Source: an uncultured Eubacteriaceae bacterium
GTDB taxonomy: Bacteria; Bacillota; Clostridia; Oscillospirales; Acutalibacteraceae
Length of the DNA: 10,043 nt
NCBI GenBank assembly: GCA_937905915.1
Contig: CALCVR010000015.1
Location: 1 to 10,043, forward strand
Direction of reading: 5' to 3'
The notes beneath the pieces are model-generated. The model did no database searches and was not told the DNA's origin. It saw nothing but the letters and a program-made list of their open reading frames with translations. The position numbers and the translations under genes were made by a program. Shown here piece by piece: positions 1 through 6,139 of the stretch (positions within the stretch are counted from its first letter, which is position 1; each line of letters opens with the position of its first letter).

Positions 1-1
1 C

Positions 2-1915
2 ACCATGGCCGTCAACTCCATCATCCATTCCAAGACCTTTGACAACGGCATGATTTGCGCCTCTGAACAATCGGTTATTTTAGTGGACGCTATCTATGAG
101 CAGGCCAAAGCTGAATTTGTAAAGCGGGGTTGTTATGTATTAAATCCCGAGGACACCGAGAAGGTACGCAAAACCATCCTCATCAACGGATCCTTAAATG
201 CCAAGATAGTGGGACAATCGGCTCATCGCATTGCCCAGCTGGCCGGCATCTTCGTACCGGAGGATACCAAGATCCTCATTGGGCTAGTGGAAAGGGTGGA
301 CTTGGAAGAGGAATTCGCTCACGAGAAATTGTCGCCGGTACTGGCTATGTACCGGGCAAAAGATTTTGACGACGCTGTCGCCAAGGCCGAGTGCTTGGTG
401 GCCGACGGCGGTTATGGACATACCTCTTCGCTGTACATTGATACAGTGACCCAAAAGGATAAGATTCAGAAGTTTTCCGAGGCCATGAAAACCGGCCGTA
501 TCCTCATCAATACCCCTTCCTCCCAGGGCGGCATCGGTGACCTTTACAACTTCAAATTAGCTCCTTCGCTGACATTGGGCTGCGGTTCCTGGGGCGGCAA
601 CTCGGTGTCGGAAAACGTAGGGGTGAAGCATCTGCTCAACATTAAGACGGTGGCCGAGAGGAGAGAGAATATGCTTTGGTTCAGAGCGCCGGAAAAGGTA
701 TACTTCAAGAAGGGCTGCCTGCCGGTGGCTTTGGACGAGCTGAAGACCGTCATGGGCAAAAAGAAGGCCTTTGTGGTGACCGATACCTTCCTCTATAAGA
801 ACGGCTATGTAAAACCCATCACCGATAAGCTGGACGAGATGGGGATCACTCACACCATCTTCTTTGATGTGGAACCTGATCCCACTTTGGCCTGCGCCAA
901 GCAGGGTGCTGAAGCCATGCGGGATTTTGAACCCGACGTCATCATCGCGGTAGGCGGCGGATCGGCCATGGATGCCGCTAAGATCATGTGGGTATTGTAT
1001 GAGCATCCGGAAGTGGATTTCATGGATATGGCCATGCGCTTTATGGACATCCGCAAGAGGGTCTATACCTTCCCCAAGATGGGTGAAAAAGCCTATTTTG
1101 TGGCTGTCCCCACCTCGGCCGGCACCGGTTCGGAGGTCACTCCCTTTGCCGTCATCACCGACGAACAGACCGGCGTCAAGTATCCTCTGGCCGACTATGA
1201 ATTGCTGCCCAAGATGGCTATCGTAGACGCCGATCTCATGATGAACGCCCCCAAGGGCCTGACTTCGGCCTCGGGCATCGATGCCTTGACCCATGCTTTG
1301 GAGGCTTATGCCTCCATGATGGCCACCGGTTATACCGACGGCCTTGCCCTCCAGGCCATGAAAAGCATCTTTACCTATTTGCCCAGGGCCTATGAAAACG
1401 GGGCAAACGATCCTGAAGCCCGGGAAAAGATGGCCGAAGCCTCCACTATGGCGGGTATGGCCTTTGCCAATGCATTCCTTGGCGTATGCCACTCCATGGC
1501 CCATAAATTAGGCGCCTTCCATCACCTGGCTCACGGCGTGGCCAATGCTCTGCTCATCACCGGCGTCATGCGGTTCAATGCCGCCGAGACCCCGCGTAAG
1601 ATGGGCACCTTCCCCCAATACAAATACCCCCATACCCTGGACCGCTATGTGGAATGCGCTGAATTCCTGGGCATTCAAGGCAGCACCAAGGAGGAGAAGT
1701 TTGAAAACTTCCTCAAAGCCATTGAGGAGCTTAAAGCGAAGGTAGGCATTAAAAAGACCATCAAGGACTACGGTGTGGATGAACAGTACTTCCTAGACAC
1801 CCTGGATGACATGGTGGAAAAGGCCTTTGACGACCAATGCACCGGCGCCAATCCCCGGTATCCTCTGATGAGCGAGATCAAGGAAATGTATCTCAAAGCC
1901 TATTACGGCAAATAA
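2..1915 (+). CDS. adhE: Bifunctional acetaldehyde-CoA/alcohol dehydrogenase AdhE, 5'-truncated by window edge
   Basis: AdhE reduces acetyl-CoA to acetaldehyde and then ethanol, using two NADH, in the cytoplasm, where the family forms spirosome filaments. The frame is open to the left edge, so the ATG at base 5 is an internal Met, not the start. Numbering from that Met, the aldehyde dehydrogenase catalytic Cys is residue 18 (codon 56-58) in FDNGMICASEQ, which corresponds to Cys246 of the E. coli enzyme; roughly 228 N-terminal residues are therefore missing. The linker with ENMLW lies near residue 220. The iron-dependent alcohol dehydrogenase domain follows: the NAD-binding GGGS is at 317-320, and the four expected iron ligands are present as Asp426 and His430 (GIDALTHA), His496 (CHSMAH) and His510 (LAHGVAN). 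Their 70- and 14-residue spacing equals that of E. coli AdhE. The C-terminus DQCTGANPRYPL is typical. No frameshift is seen, and both active sites look intact. Confidence 0.97.
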   Translation, partial: TMAVNSIIHSKTFDNGMICASEQSVILVDAIYEQAKAEFVKRGCYVLNPEDTEKVRKTILINGSLNAKIVGQSAHRIAQLAGIFVPEDTKILIGLVERVDLEEEFAHEKLSPVLAMYRAKDFDDAVAKAECLVADGGYGHTSSLYIDTVTQKDKIQKFSEAMKTGRILINTPSSQGGIGDLYNFKLAPSLTLGCGSWGGNSVSENVGVKHLLNIKTVAERRENMLWFRAPEKVYFKKGCLPVALDELKTVMGKKKAFVVTDTFLYKNGYVKPITDKLDEMGITHTIFFDVEPDPTLACAKQGAEAMRDFEPDVIIAVGGGSAMDAAKIMWVLYEHPEVDFMDMAMRFMDIRKRVYTFPKMGEKAYFVAVPTSAGTGSEVTPFAVITDEQTGVKYPLADYELLPKMAIVDADLMMNAPKGLTSASGIDALTHALEAYASMMATGYTDGLALQAMKSIFTYLPRAYENGANDPEAREKMAEASTMAGMAFANAFLGVCHSMAHKLGAFHHLAHGVANALLITGVMRFNAAETPRKMGTFPQYKYPHTLDRYVECAEFLGIQGSTKEEKFENFLKAIEELKAKVGIKKTIKDYGVDEQYFLDTLDDMVEKAFDDQCTGANPRYPLMSEIKEMYLKAYYGK

Positions 1916-1953
1916 ATCTCCCAAACCAACAACCCCCAAAAACAATATACTAA

Positions 1954-1995
1954 GAAAGTCGCCCACTGTGAAAAATCCTCAGCGGGGGGACTTTC
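1954..1995 (+). terminator. Imperfect hairpin just downstream of adhE
   Basis: The arms GAAAGTC (1954-1960) and GACTTTC (1989-1995) pair perfectly. The stem continues inward through CCC/GGG and CTG/CAG with mismatches. It starts 38 bases after the adhE stop. The downstream sequence TCTCTGG is not a clear U-tract, so this may be an mRNA 3'-end stabilising stem rather than a terminator. The stronger terminator follows at 2009-2059. Confidence 0.4.
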
Positions 1996-2008
1996 TCTGG
2001 CAAAATAG

Positions 2009-2059
2009 AAAAAGAAGAGATGTGGGGACTAGGCCGCCAACACCTCTTCTTTTCTTTTT
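2009..2059. terminator. Bidirectional intrinsic terminator between adhE and the thioesterase gene
   Basis: The arm AAAAGAAGAG (2010-2019) pairs with CTCTTCTTTT (2044-2053). The stem extends imperfectly inward through TGT/ACA and GG/CC. On the + strand it is followed by CTTTTT, and on the - strand by TCTATTTTG after the T-rich arm, so it can end both adhE and the convergent thioesterase gene, whose stop codon is only about 20 bases away. Confidence 0.75.
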
Positions 2060-2075
2060 ATGCCGGAGCTGTCGT

Positions 2076-2549
2076 TTATTCAGGCTTGTACTTTTTACGC
2101 TGTTCCCGACGCCGCTTTCCGGCTTCCCATTCGGCTTTTTGCTCGTCGGTCTCCAGGATCAGGGGAGGGACAGGCACAGGCTGTTCATGCTCATCCAGAG
2201 CCACAATGGTCAAATACGCCTTATTGACCGATTTGCGTTGCCCGTCGAGGGACTCTACAAAGGTATCCACCCGGACTTCCATGGAGGTCCGGCCCACATA
2301 AGTCACCCGGGCGATGAGTACCACCGTCTCATTGGCGTGGGCAGGTGCTTTAAAGTGCAGGTAATCGATGGACAAGGTAGTCACATTGCGTCCTGAATGA
2401 CGACGGGCCGCCACACAGGCCACCACATCGATCCATTCCACCAACTGGCCGCCAAACAGACGATCGTATCCGTTGATGTGCTGGGGCATGATGATTTGGA
2501 TCTGTTCGGTTTTGGAATCCGATACCCGCTTTGGTTTGAGTTCTTCCAT
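2076..2549 (-). CDS. Acyl-CoA thioesterase, hotdog fold (YciA/BFIT-like)
   Basis: This is a 157-residue protein of the acyl-CoA hydrolase hotdog family, expected to cleave acyl-CoA to free acid and CoA in the cytoplasm. The recognisable core runs from about residue 20 to 125. It holds MPQHINGYDRLFGGQLVEW and then ID, which corresponds to the N-x-x-G-x-x-FGG-x-x-x-x-x-x-D active-site helix region of YciA-type enzymes; TTLSIDYLHFKAPAH and GRTSMEVRVDTF form the sheet strands. The C-terminal 25 residues are highly charged (E/K/R-rich) and look like a tail. The ATG is preceded 6 bases away by GGAGGG (bases 2556-2561, reverse strand), and a good promoter lies upstream. It is convergent with adhE. 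The natural acyl-CoA substrate cannot be read from sequence. Confidence 0.88.
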   Translation of the reverse strand: MEELKPKRVSDSKTEQIQIIMPQHINGYDRLFGGQLVEWIDVVACVAARRHSGRNVTTLSIDYLHFKAPAHANETVVLIARVTYVGRTSMEVRVDTFVESLDGQRKSVNKAYLTIVALDEHEQPVPVPPLILETDEQKAEWEAGKRRREQRKKYKPE

Positions 2550-2591
2550 GGAAATCCCTCCGTTTCAACTTCCCTTATTGGATATTGTTCT

Positions 2592-2620
2592 ATGATACCC
2601 TGAAAAGGACTGGCCGTCAA
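2592..2620 (-). promoter_or_regulatory. Sigma-A type promoter of the thioesterase gene
   Basis: Read on the reverse strand, TTGACG (2615-2620) is the -35 box, followed by a 17-base spacer and TATCAT (2592-2597) as the -10 box. Transcription should start near 2585, giving a leader of about 36 bases before the ATG at 2549. The -35 box sits only 12 bases beyond the T-tract of the RNA terminator upstream, so the two transcription units are tightly packed. Confidence 0.7.
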
Positions 2621-2632
2621 TGTAGCCAACGG

Positions 2633-2804
2633 AAAAAGGCTGTCCAGCCAGAACATAACATCCAAAAGGGATGGGCTTACAGAGGGGAAAGGACAGCAAG
2701 TTTTCTAGGACTGAACTTGGAGATATTTGGTTGTTTATGCTTTATCCAACCAGCAAGATAAAGTGTAATCTGCCTATTTTTCACAAAATAACCCGTTTAA
2801 TTCC
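2633..2804 (-). ncRNA. Candidate structured small RNA (or long leader) with H-type pseudoknot and intrinsic terminator
   Basis: Not matched to any family I can name. On the reverse strand a promoter predicts a start near 2804, and a terminator ends the transcript near 2633, about 170 nt in all. In 5'-3' order: a 6-bp hairpin TATTTT/AAAATA closed by a GTGA (GNRA) tetraloop (2775-2790); an H-type pseudoknot (2729-2763) with stem 1 CTTTATC/GATAAAG, stem 2 GGTTG/CAACC, loops of 5, 0 and 6 nt, the last being CATAAA; a hairpin CAAGTT/AACTTG (2697-2719); and a closing stem GCTGTCC/GGACAGC (2639-2697) enclosing AGCC/GGCT and CATCC/GGATG, then C and TTTTT. It could be a free sRNA, or an attenuated leader of the thioesterase gene, which lies on the same strand just downstream. 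Promoter, folds and terminator are visible; expression is inference. Confidence 0.5.
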
Positions 2805-2810
2805 TATTAC

Positions 2811-2839
2811 ATCATAAATTCTGCGGTGACAATTGACAA
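2811..2839 (-). promoter_or_regulatory. Leftward sigma-A type promoter of the candidate RNA
   Basis: On the reverse strand, TTGTCA (2834-2839) and TATGAT (2811-2816) are separated by exactly 17 bases; each hexamer matches consensus at 5 of 6 positions. The -35 box lies on the same bases as the -35 box of the rightward promoter. No other leftward gene starts before the thioesterase. Confidence 0.55.
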
Positions 2840-2861
2840 AGTTCGACCCGACCTTTATAAT
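2833..2861 (+). promoter_or_regulatory. Consensus sigma-A promoter of the hydrogenase operon
   Basis: TTGACA (2833-2838), a 17-base spacer and TATAAT (2856-2861) form a perfect consensus promoter. Transcription should start near 2868, leaving a leader of about 50 bases before the first operon gene at 2918. Such a strong core promoter suggests either high constitutive expression or control by a repressor; a convincing operator was not found. Confidence 0.88.
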
Positions 2862-2917
2862 CAAATTAACGTCTTCCTTTGCGCAAAAAATTGGTTTGAA
2901 AATAGGAGGTTCTCACC

Positions 2918-3160
2918 ATGGACATTCTCGTTTGTATCGGAAGTTCTTGTCATCTGAAAGGATCTCGTCTGGTTATCCAGAGGCTGGATGAGCTCATTAA
3001 AGAAAAAGGCTTGGAGCAGAAATTGACTTTGAAGGGCTCGTTCTGCATGGGCCAGTGCGCCAACGACGGCATTGCTGTGAAGATTGAGGATCAGGTTTAT
3101 AATCTGAAGCCGGAGGGTGTGGACGAATTTTTTGAAAACACAGTCCTAACCAAAATCTAA
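2918..3160 (+). CDS. Small thioredoxin-like [2Fe-2S] ferredoxin (NuoE/HydA-subunit-like)
   Basis: An 80-residue protein with the four-cysteine pattern of thioredoxin-fold [2Fe-2S] proteins: Cys6-x4-Cys11 in VCIGSSCHLKGS and Cys43-x3-Cys47 in SFCMGQCANDG. This is the C-terminal half of NuoE-type subunits, without their N-terminal helical domain. It is expected to be a cytoplasmic one-electron carrier or docking subunit. AGGAGG at 2904-2909 lies 8 bases before the ATG, and the consensus promoter lies immediately upstream, so it is the first gene of the operon. In the hfsABCD layout as I recall it, this position is hfsA. It most likely passes electrons to or from one of the two hydrogenase proteins encoded downstream; the partner is inferred from gene order only. 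Confidence 0.88.
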   Translation: MDILVCIGSSCHLKGSRLVIQRLDELIKEKGLEQKLTLKGSFCMGQCANDGIAVKIEDQVYNLKPEGVDEFFENTVLTKI

Positions 3161-3181
3161 CTAGAAAAGGCGGCAATGGAT

Positions 3182-3203
3182 GCGCGCCTAAGGCGTGTTT
3201 TTT
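3182..3203 (+). terminator. Weak terminator-like hairpin between the first and second operon genes
   Basis: GCGCGCC (3182-3188) pairs with GGCGTGT (3192-3198) through 7 pairs, two of them G-U, around a tight TAA loop. A run of six T (3198-3203) follows, partly inside the stem. It lies between the [2Fe-2S] gene stop and the AGGGAGG of the next gene. It could cause partial termination, giving more of the small protein than of the downstream enzymes. Confidence 0.4.
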
Positions 3204-3220
3204 GCTGTGAGAAGCAGTTA

Positions 3221-3227
3221 AGGGAGG
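3221..3227 (+). promoter_or_regulatory. Ribosome binding site fixing the sensory hydrogenase start
   Basis: AGGGAGG ends 8 bases before the ATG at 3236. The frame also has an upstream ATG at 3178 (and GTG-like alternatives) without a ribosome site, and the 20 extra residues it would add do not resemble the family. The ATG at 3236 gives the expected start, with the ferredoxin motif beginning at residue 11. Confidence 0.85.
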
Positions 3228-3235
3228 AAACAACT

Positions 3236-4939
3236 ATGGGCCTGATTGATGTAAAAGAGGCCAATTGTAAAAACTGTTATCGCTGCCTAAAGGGCTGCTT
3301 GGTAAAGTCCTTAAAGTATCAAAACAACAAAGTAGAAGTCATTGAGCAACAATGTGTGCTGTGCGGCCATTGCATTGTGGCCTGCGAGCAAAAGGCAAAA
3401 ATTTTAGTCAACGACGTCGATCGCATCAAGCGCATGGCCAAGGATCCAAATTGTACCACAGTGGTCAGTTTGGCGCCGTCTTTTATTGCAGCCTACGGTC
3501 TGGAAAACCAGGGTAAGGTGGTTGCTGCCTTGAAACGCCTGGGATTTGATTATGTGGAGGAAACCAGCATCGGCGCCTATTATGTGACGCTTGCCTATCG
3601 CAAAATGGTGGAGGAGCAGAAGCGGGATGTCATCCTGACCACCTGTTGCCCTACTGTAAACCTATATGTGACCAAATATTTTCCCAATTTGACCCATGTG
3701 TTAGCGCCAGCAGTATCGCCTATGGTGGCCCATGGCCAGCTCATCAAGAAGCATTATGGGCCGGATACCAAGGTGATCTTTGTGGGTCCCTGCGTGTCTA
3801 AGCTGGACGAAAGCGATAAGAGCCCCGATGTGGACGGCGCTCTCACCTTTGGCCAGGTCAACGAATGGATGGAACAAGAGGGGATATTTCTAGAGTCACA
3901 GGAGCCAGAGCCCTTTGACCGTCATTCCAACTATTCCCGTATTTACCCGGTTCAGGAAGGTATTCTTCGAGATTTGCAGAGGACTGCCCCTAAAAATGAC
4001 CGGTATGATTATCTAAGCGTCAGCGGATTGAAAAATGTCAAGGATCTATTGGGAGAAATCCAGTCGGGGCAGATCCACGACTGTTTCATTGAAGTGAACG
4101 CCTGCAACGACGCCTGCATCAACGGCCCCATGATGCCCACCCATCATAAAAAGGTGCACAGCGGCCGTCTTCAGGTACAGCAGTACGCTGGTAAGGCCAC
4201 AGCTGAATTGGACACTCAGGTTCCTGAGTCCATTTACAGGACCTTTACCCCTGAGGCCGTGAAAAGCGAGATCCCCGGCCACGATACCATCCGTAGCATC
4301 CTGGCCCAGATCGGCAAACCTACTGAGGAACAGGAACTCAACTGCGGCAGCTGCGGCTATCCCACCTGTAAAGATAAGGCCATTGCCGTCTACCAAGGGA
4401 AGGCCCAGCTTTATATGTGCATGCCCTATATGTACGATATTTCTCAAACCTTAGCCAATGTTACGTTGAGCGCCACACCCAACTATATCATCGCTGTAGA
4501 TGAAACCATGAAGATCAAGGAATTTAACCTGGCGGCCCAGGAACTGTTTCAAGTAAGCCGTTCTGAAGCTCTCCAGCAGTATCTCTTTGATTTTATTGAT
4601 CCCAGCGACTTTGAGGAGGTCATCCGCACCAAGCAAAGCATTTACAATAAAAAGGTACGGTATGACGATTTGGGGATCTCTACCGAACAAACCATTGTGT
4701 ATGTCCAGGATCAGAATTTAGCCATCGGTATCTTCCAGGATATCACCAAGGAAGAGAAAAAGTCGGAAAAGGCCTACCAAAGAAAGCTCCATTCGGTGGA
4801 AATGGCGCAGAAGGTTATCGATAAACAGATGGTGGTAGCGCAGGAAATCGCCAGCCTCCTGGGTGAAACCACCGCTGAAACCAAGGTGACCCTCAACAAT
4901 CTAAAGAGATTAATTGAGGATGAAAACGACAATGAGTGA
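3236..4939 (+). CDS. hfsB: Sensory-type [FeFe] hydrogenase with PAS domain (HydS/HfsB-like)
   Basis: A 567-residue putative H2 or redox sensor. Two [4Fe-4S] ferredoxin motifs come first (Cys11-14-17-21 and Cys40-43-46-50). The H-cluster domain has all three motifs in divergent form: TTCCPT (Cys137, Cys138), GPCVSK (Cys186) and EVNACNDACINGP (Cys290, Cys294). A further [4Fe-4S] module follows as C-x2-C-x4-C-x16-C (370, 373, 378, 395), then a PAS domain at about 411-505 and a charged helical, probably coiled-coil tail to 567. There is no kinase or cyclase domain, so the output must be a partner protein; the next gene, a phosphatase overlapping by 8 bases, is the obvious candidate. Group C/D sensory hydrogenases have this architecture. 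A true H-cluster also needs HydE, HydF and HydG, which are not in the window. No signal peptide; cytoplasmic. Confidence 0.92.
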   Translation: MGLIDVKEANCKNCYRCLKGCLVKSLKYQNNKVEVIEQQCVLCGHCIVACEQKAKILVNDVDRIKRMAKDPNCTTVVSLAPSFIAAYGLENQGKVVAALKRLGFDYVEETSIGAYYVTLAYRKMVEEQKRDVILTTCCPTVNLYVTKYFPNLTHVLAPAVSPMVAHGQLIKKHYGPDTKVIFVGPCVSKLDESDKSPDVDGALTFGQVNEWMEQEGIFLESQEPEPFDRHSNYSRIYPVQEGILRDLQRTAPKNDRYDYLSVSGLKNVKDLLGEIQSGQIHDCFIEVNACNDACINGPMMPTHHKKVHSGRLQVQQYAGKATAELDTQVPESIYRTFTPEAVKSEIPGHDTIRSILAQIGKPTEEQELNCGSCGYPTCKDKAIAVYQGKAQLYMCMPYMYDISQTLANVTLSATPNYIIAVDETMKIKEFNLAAQELFQVSRSEALQQYLFDFIDPSDFEEVIRTKQSIYNKKVRYDDLGISTEQTIVYVQDQNLAIGIFQDITKEEKKSEKAYQRKLHSVEMAQKVIDKQMVVAQEIASLLGETTAETKVTLNNLKRLIEDENDNE

Positions 4940-6113
4940 TCGAATTTACATTGATGCTTCTTATAAAAGCTTAAATAAATTCACCGAAGAGCTGTGCGGC
5001 GACCGCGTTGAAATTTTAAGAACAAAGGATCGTGCCTTAGTCGTCTTGTCAGACGGCTTAGGCAGCGGCGTTAAGGCTAATATTCTTTCCACCCTTACCT
5101 CCAAGATCATCTCTACCATGATCAGCAACGGCGCCACTTTGGAGGACACAGTGGATACTATTGTCCATACCCTGCCGGTTTGCCAGGTGCGTAAAATGGC
5201 TTATTCCACCTTTTCCATCCTGCAAATCGAGTATGCCACCCACGAAGCCTATCTGGTGGAATTCGATAGCCCCAGCTGTATTTTTATCCGGGACGGACAG
5301 GTCATGCCTTTGGATTACCAGGAACGCATGATTGCCGGAAAGAATATCCGAGAAGTGCGTTTTAAAGTGCAGGTGGACGATGTATTGGCATTGCTCAGCG
5401 ACGGCGTCATCTATGCCGGCATCGGCGGCCTGCTCAATCTCGGATGGGACTGGGACAATGTCTCGGGCTACATGGCTTCCCCTGTGGATACTGAAAAAAC
5501 ACCGGCCCGTCTGACCACGCTGTTGTGCGAAGCCTGCGACGATCTTTATGAGCACTGTCCTGGAGACGACACTACTGTGGCAACGGTTCGAATCATCCCT
5601 GAACAGGAGGTTAGTCTCTTCTCCGGCCCGCCCAAAAATAAAGCGGACGATGACCGGCTGGTAGTAGATTTTATGGCCCCTGAAGGAAAAAAGATCGTAT
5701 GCGGCGGTTCCAGTGCCAATCTGCTGTGTAGAGTTCTAGACCGGGAAATTGTCACGCAGTTGGATTATACCAATCCCGACGTACCGCCCATCGCCACTGT
5801 GGAGGGTATTGACCTGGTAACGGAAGGAGTGCTGACCCTGCGCAGGACGGCGGAGATCGTCAAGGCGTTTCTGGATAATCCAACCGATCGCGGGGTGTTG
5901 GATCAGATTGACGAAAATCACGGCGCCGCCATGATCGCTAAGATTCTGTTGGAAGAGTGTACTCATTTGCATCTCTTTATCGGGACCGCCATTAACCCCG
6001 CCCATCAAAACCCCAATCTGCCAGAGGACTTGAGCATCAAGCTGCGCATTTTAGACGACTTGTACGGCCTGATGCAACGGGCTGGTAAAATTGTCACCCG
6101 CAAATTTTATTGA
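4932..6113 (+). CDS. SpoIIE/PP2C-family serine-threonine phosphatase of the hydrogenase operon (HfsC-like)
   Basis: A 393-residue protein. The N-terminal 220 residues form a PP2C/SpoIIE-type phosphatase: VVLSDGLGSG (Asp41), LLSDGVIYAG (Asp157) and GDDTTVATV (Asp212/213) supply the metal-binding acidic residues. It should remove phosphate from Ser/Thr of an unknown protein. Residues from about 235 onward form a second domain of about 155 residues, beginning near DDRLVVDFMAPEGKKIVCGG, that I do not recognise; it may bind the hydrogenase or a ligand. The ATG at 4932 overlaps the end of the previous gene by 8 bases (ATGAGTGA), pointing to translational coupling. TTG 4914 and ATG 4920 are in frame but lack a well-spaced ribosome site, and the family usually begins close to this Met. 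GAGG at 4916-4919 is 12 bases away, rather far. No transmembrane segment is seen. Confidence 0.88.
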   Translation: MSDRIYIDASYKSLNKFTEELCGDRVEILRTKDRALVVLSDGLGSGVKANILSTLTSKIISTMISNGATLEDTVDTIVHTLPVCQVRKMAYSTFSILQIEYATHEAYLVEFDSPSCIFIRDGQVMPLDYQERMIAGKNIREVRFKVQVDDVLALLSDGVIYAGIGGLLNLGWDWDNVSGYMASPVDTEKTPARLTTLLCEACDDLYEHCPGDDTTVATVRIIPEQEVSLFSGPPKNKADDDRLVVDFMAPEGKKIVCGGSSANLLCRVLDREIVTQLDYTNPDVPPIATVEGIDLVTEGVLTLRRTAEIVKAFLDNPTDRGVLDQIDENHGAAMIAKILLEECTHLHLFIGTAINPAHQNPNLPEDLSIKLRILDDLYGLMQRAGKIVTRKFY

Positions 6114-6126
6114 TTTATCGTAACTT

Positions 6127-6133
6127 AGGAGGG
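6127..6133 (+). promoter_or_regulatory. Ribosome binding site fixing a GTG start for the last hydrogenase gene
   Basis: AGGAGGG ends 6 bases before GTG at 6140. The frame is also open from TTG 6110, which overlaps the previous stop codon, but that codon has no ribosome site and its extra residues are encoded by the Shine-Dalgarno region itself. GTG 6140 is therefore the start. Confidence 0.85.
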
Positions 6134-6139
6134 ATCCTC

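Noticed and set aside
557..1504. Long reverse-strand open frame (315 codons) opposite adhE
   Set aside because: It lies wholly antisense to a confidently identified gene, has no recognisable domain and shows His/Gly-rich composition typical of a reverse-frame shadow of coding DNA.
2020..2603. Several short open frames on both strands over the thioesterase gene and its upstream region
   Set aside because: They are shadows of the hotdog thioesterase or overlap its promoter, and none has a ribosome site or recognisable protein.
2633..2804. Reading the structured RNA as 6S RNA, tmRNA, SRP RNA or a known riboswitch
   Set aside because: The 5' and 3' ends do not form the long closing helix and central bubble of 6S RNA. 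It is too short for tmRNA or RNase P RNA. I could not match the pseudoknot to the preQ1, fluoride, guanidine or ZTP patterns that I know.
2855..2872. Possible Rex (redox repressor) operator overlapping the -10 box and start of the operon promoter
   Set aside because: TTATAAT-N4-TTAACGT matches the TTGTTAA-N4-TTAACAA consensus as I remember it at only 9 of 14 positions, and half of those are shared with the -10 box itself. Rex control is biologically plausible, but this site is not convincing.
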